From the NCBI RefSeq assembly GCF_937903345.1, contig NZ_CALCZQ010000021.1:1-64000 (forward strand): a stretch of DNA of 64,000 nt, in the 5' to 3' direction. Positions 63,614-64,000 of this stretch are shown here, in pieces (position 1 is the stretch's first letter; each line of letters begins with the position of its first letter). The notes under the pieces were generated by a model that made no database searches, was not told the DNA's origin, and saw only the letters and a list, made by a program, of their open reading frames with translations. A program made the translations under genes and the position numbers. This DNA is from an uncultured Emticicia sp. GTDB lineage: Bacteria; Bacteroidota; Bacteroidia; Cytophagales; Spirosomataceae.

Positions 63614-64000
63614 AACATAGATTTGATAAAAAAATCACAAACCTCGTTTTTGACTTGGTTTGTGATTAACAATGATGATTGAAACTATCAACCTACTGTT
63701 TTTCAGTCACAGAATTAAAATTCTTTTGAGTACATTGGGTACTACTATGAAGTTTTTCGGCAAAAGTCAAATTATTTTTCCTCAAACCTATTCGAATAAG
63801 ACTCATCAATAACTTTGATAAATATTATCAATTCATTAGTTTATATTATTAAAGTTGCGGCAACATTTTTAATATTGGATCGTAATATATTTTGCTAAAA
63901 AGTCCAGACTTGAGATTTACCATTTGACTCAACGGCTTTTAGTAAAATTATATCTAGTAAGTTTTTTTAAAATTCAGGATAATCTTAATGTTCTATTTTA
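63614..64000. other. Noncoding right edge with terminator
   Basis: A hairpin AATCACAAACC/GGTTTGTGATT (63633-63643, 63657-63667) ends the barrel-GLPGLI transcript. The remaining 330 bases are AT-rich with nothing recognised. Confidence 0.6.

Noticed and set aside
1..64000. CRISPR array, prophage or rRNA operon
   Set aside because: No regularly spaced repeats, phage structural genes or rRNA sequence were seen; the repeats at 1-3.3 kb are irregular palindromes.

Overview
The window looks like a Bacteroidota chromosome, most likely a cytophagal (Spirosomaceae-like) lineage. The evidence is AT-rich DNA, Bacteroidota-type promoters (TAnnTTTG at -7), a PorP/SprF protein and a type IX secretion tail, a GLPGLI protein beside a TonB-receptor-like barrel, a Bacteroidota histone H1-like protein, two-lipoyl-domain sucB, and an ISAon1-type insertion sequence. 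No genus can be assigned from this alone.

Region 1 (1-11.8 kb, minus strand) is an RHS polymorphic-toxin locus. A 2268-residue secreted RHS protein carries an HNH-type nuclease tip, coupled to an Imm33-like immunity gene and a small lipoprotein gene. Downstream lies a graveyard or reservoir of three displaced toxin tips, each followed within a few bases by its own candidate immunity gene, and then a headless second RHS gene that runs off the left edge. Palindromic repeats and a 39-bp direct repeat sit at the broken junctions.

Region 2 (12-24.5 kb) holds mixed housekeeping and cell-envelope genes: an exported alpha/beta hydrolase, a Crp/Fnr regulator, two KAS III (FabH-like) enzymes on either side of an Rrf2 regulator, an M23 and an NlpC/P60 peptidase, a large exported protein of unknown function, and PorP/SprF.

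Region 3 (24.5-31.5 kb) encodes all three subunits of 2-oxoglutarate dehydrogenase (sucA, sucB, lpdA), with a decayed MNT/HEPN toxin-antitoxin pair inserted between sucB and lpdA.

Region 4 (31.5-57.3 kb) carries a GT-C type glycosyltransferase, a type IX-secreted M4 protease, a DUF1003 protein, an oxidoreductase, a histone-like protein, a sphingolipid/sulfonolipid-type acyltransferase, accC, Uma2, a TlpA-like thioredoxin, an ElyC-like protein, pfkA, a large repeat surface protein, a thioesterase, a PAP2 phosphatase, a renalase-like flavoprotein, a protein usually mislabelled asparagine synthetase B, a YiaK-like dehydrogenase and a fasciclin protein.

Region 5 (57.4-64 kb) contains a complete ISAon1/ISL3-type insertion sequence with 8-bp target duplication next to tRNA-Pro and tRNA-Ser, a fossil tRNA-Pro, a NUDIX remnant, and a TonB-receptor-like barrel followed by a GLPGLI protein. 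No CRISPR array, prophage or rRNA gene was seen.
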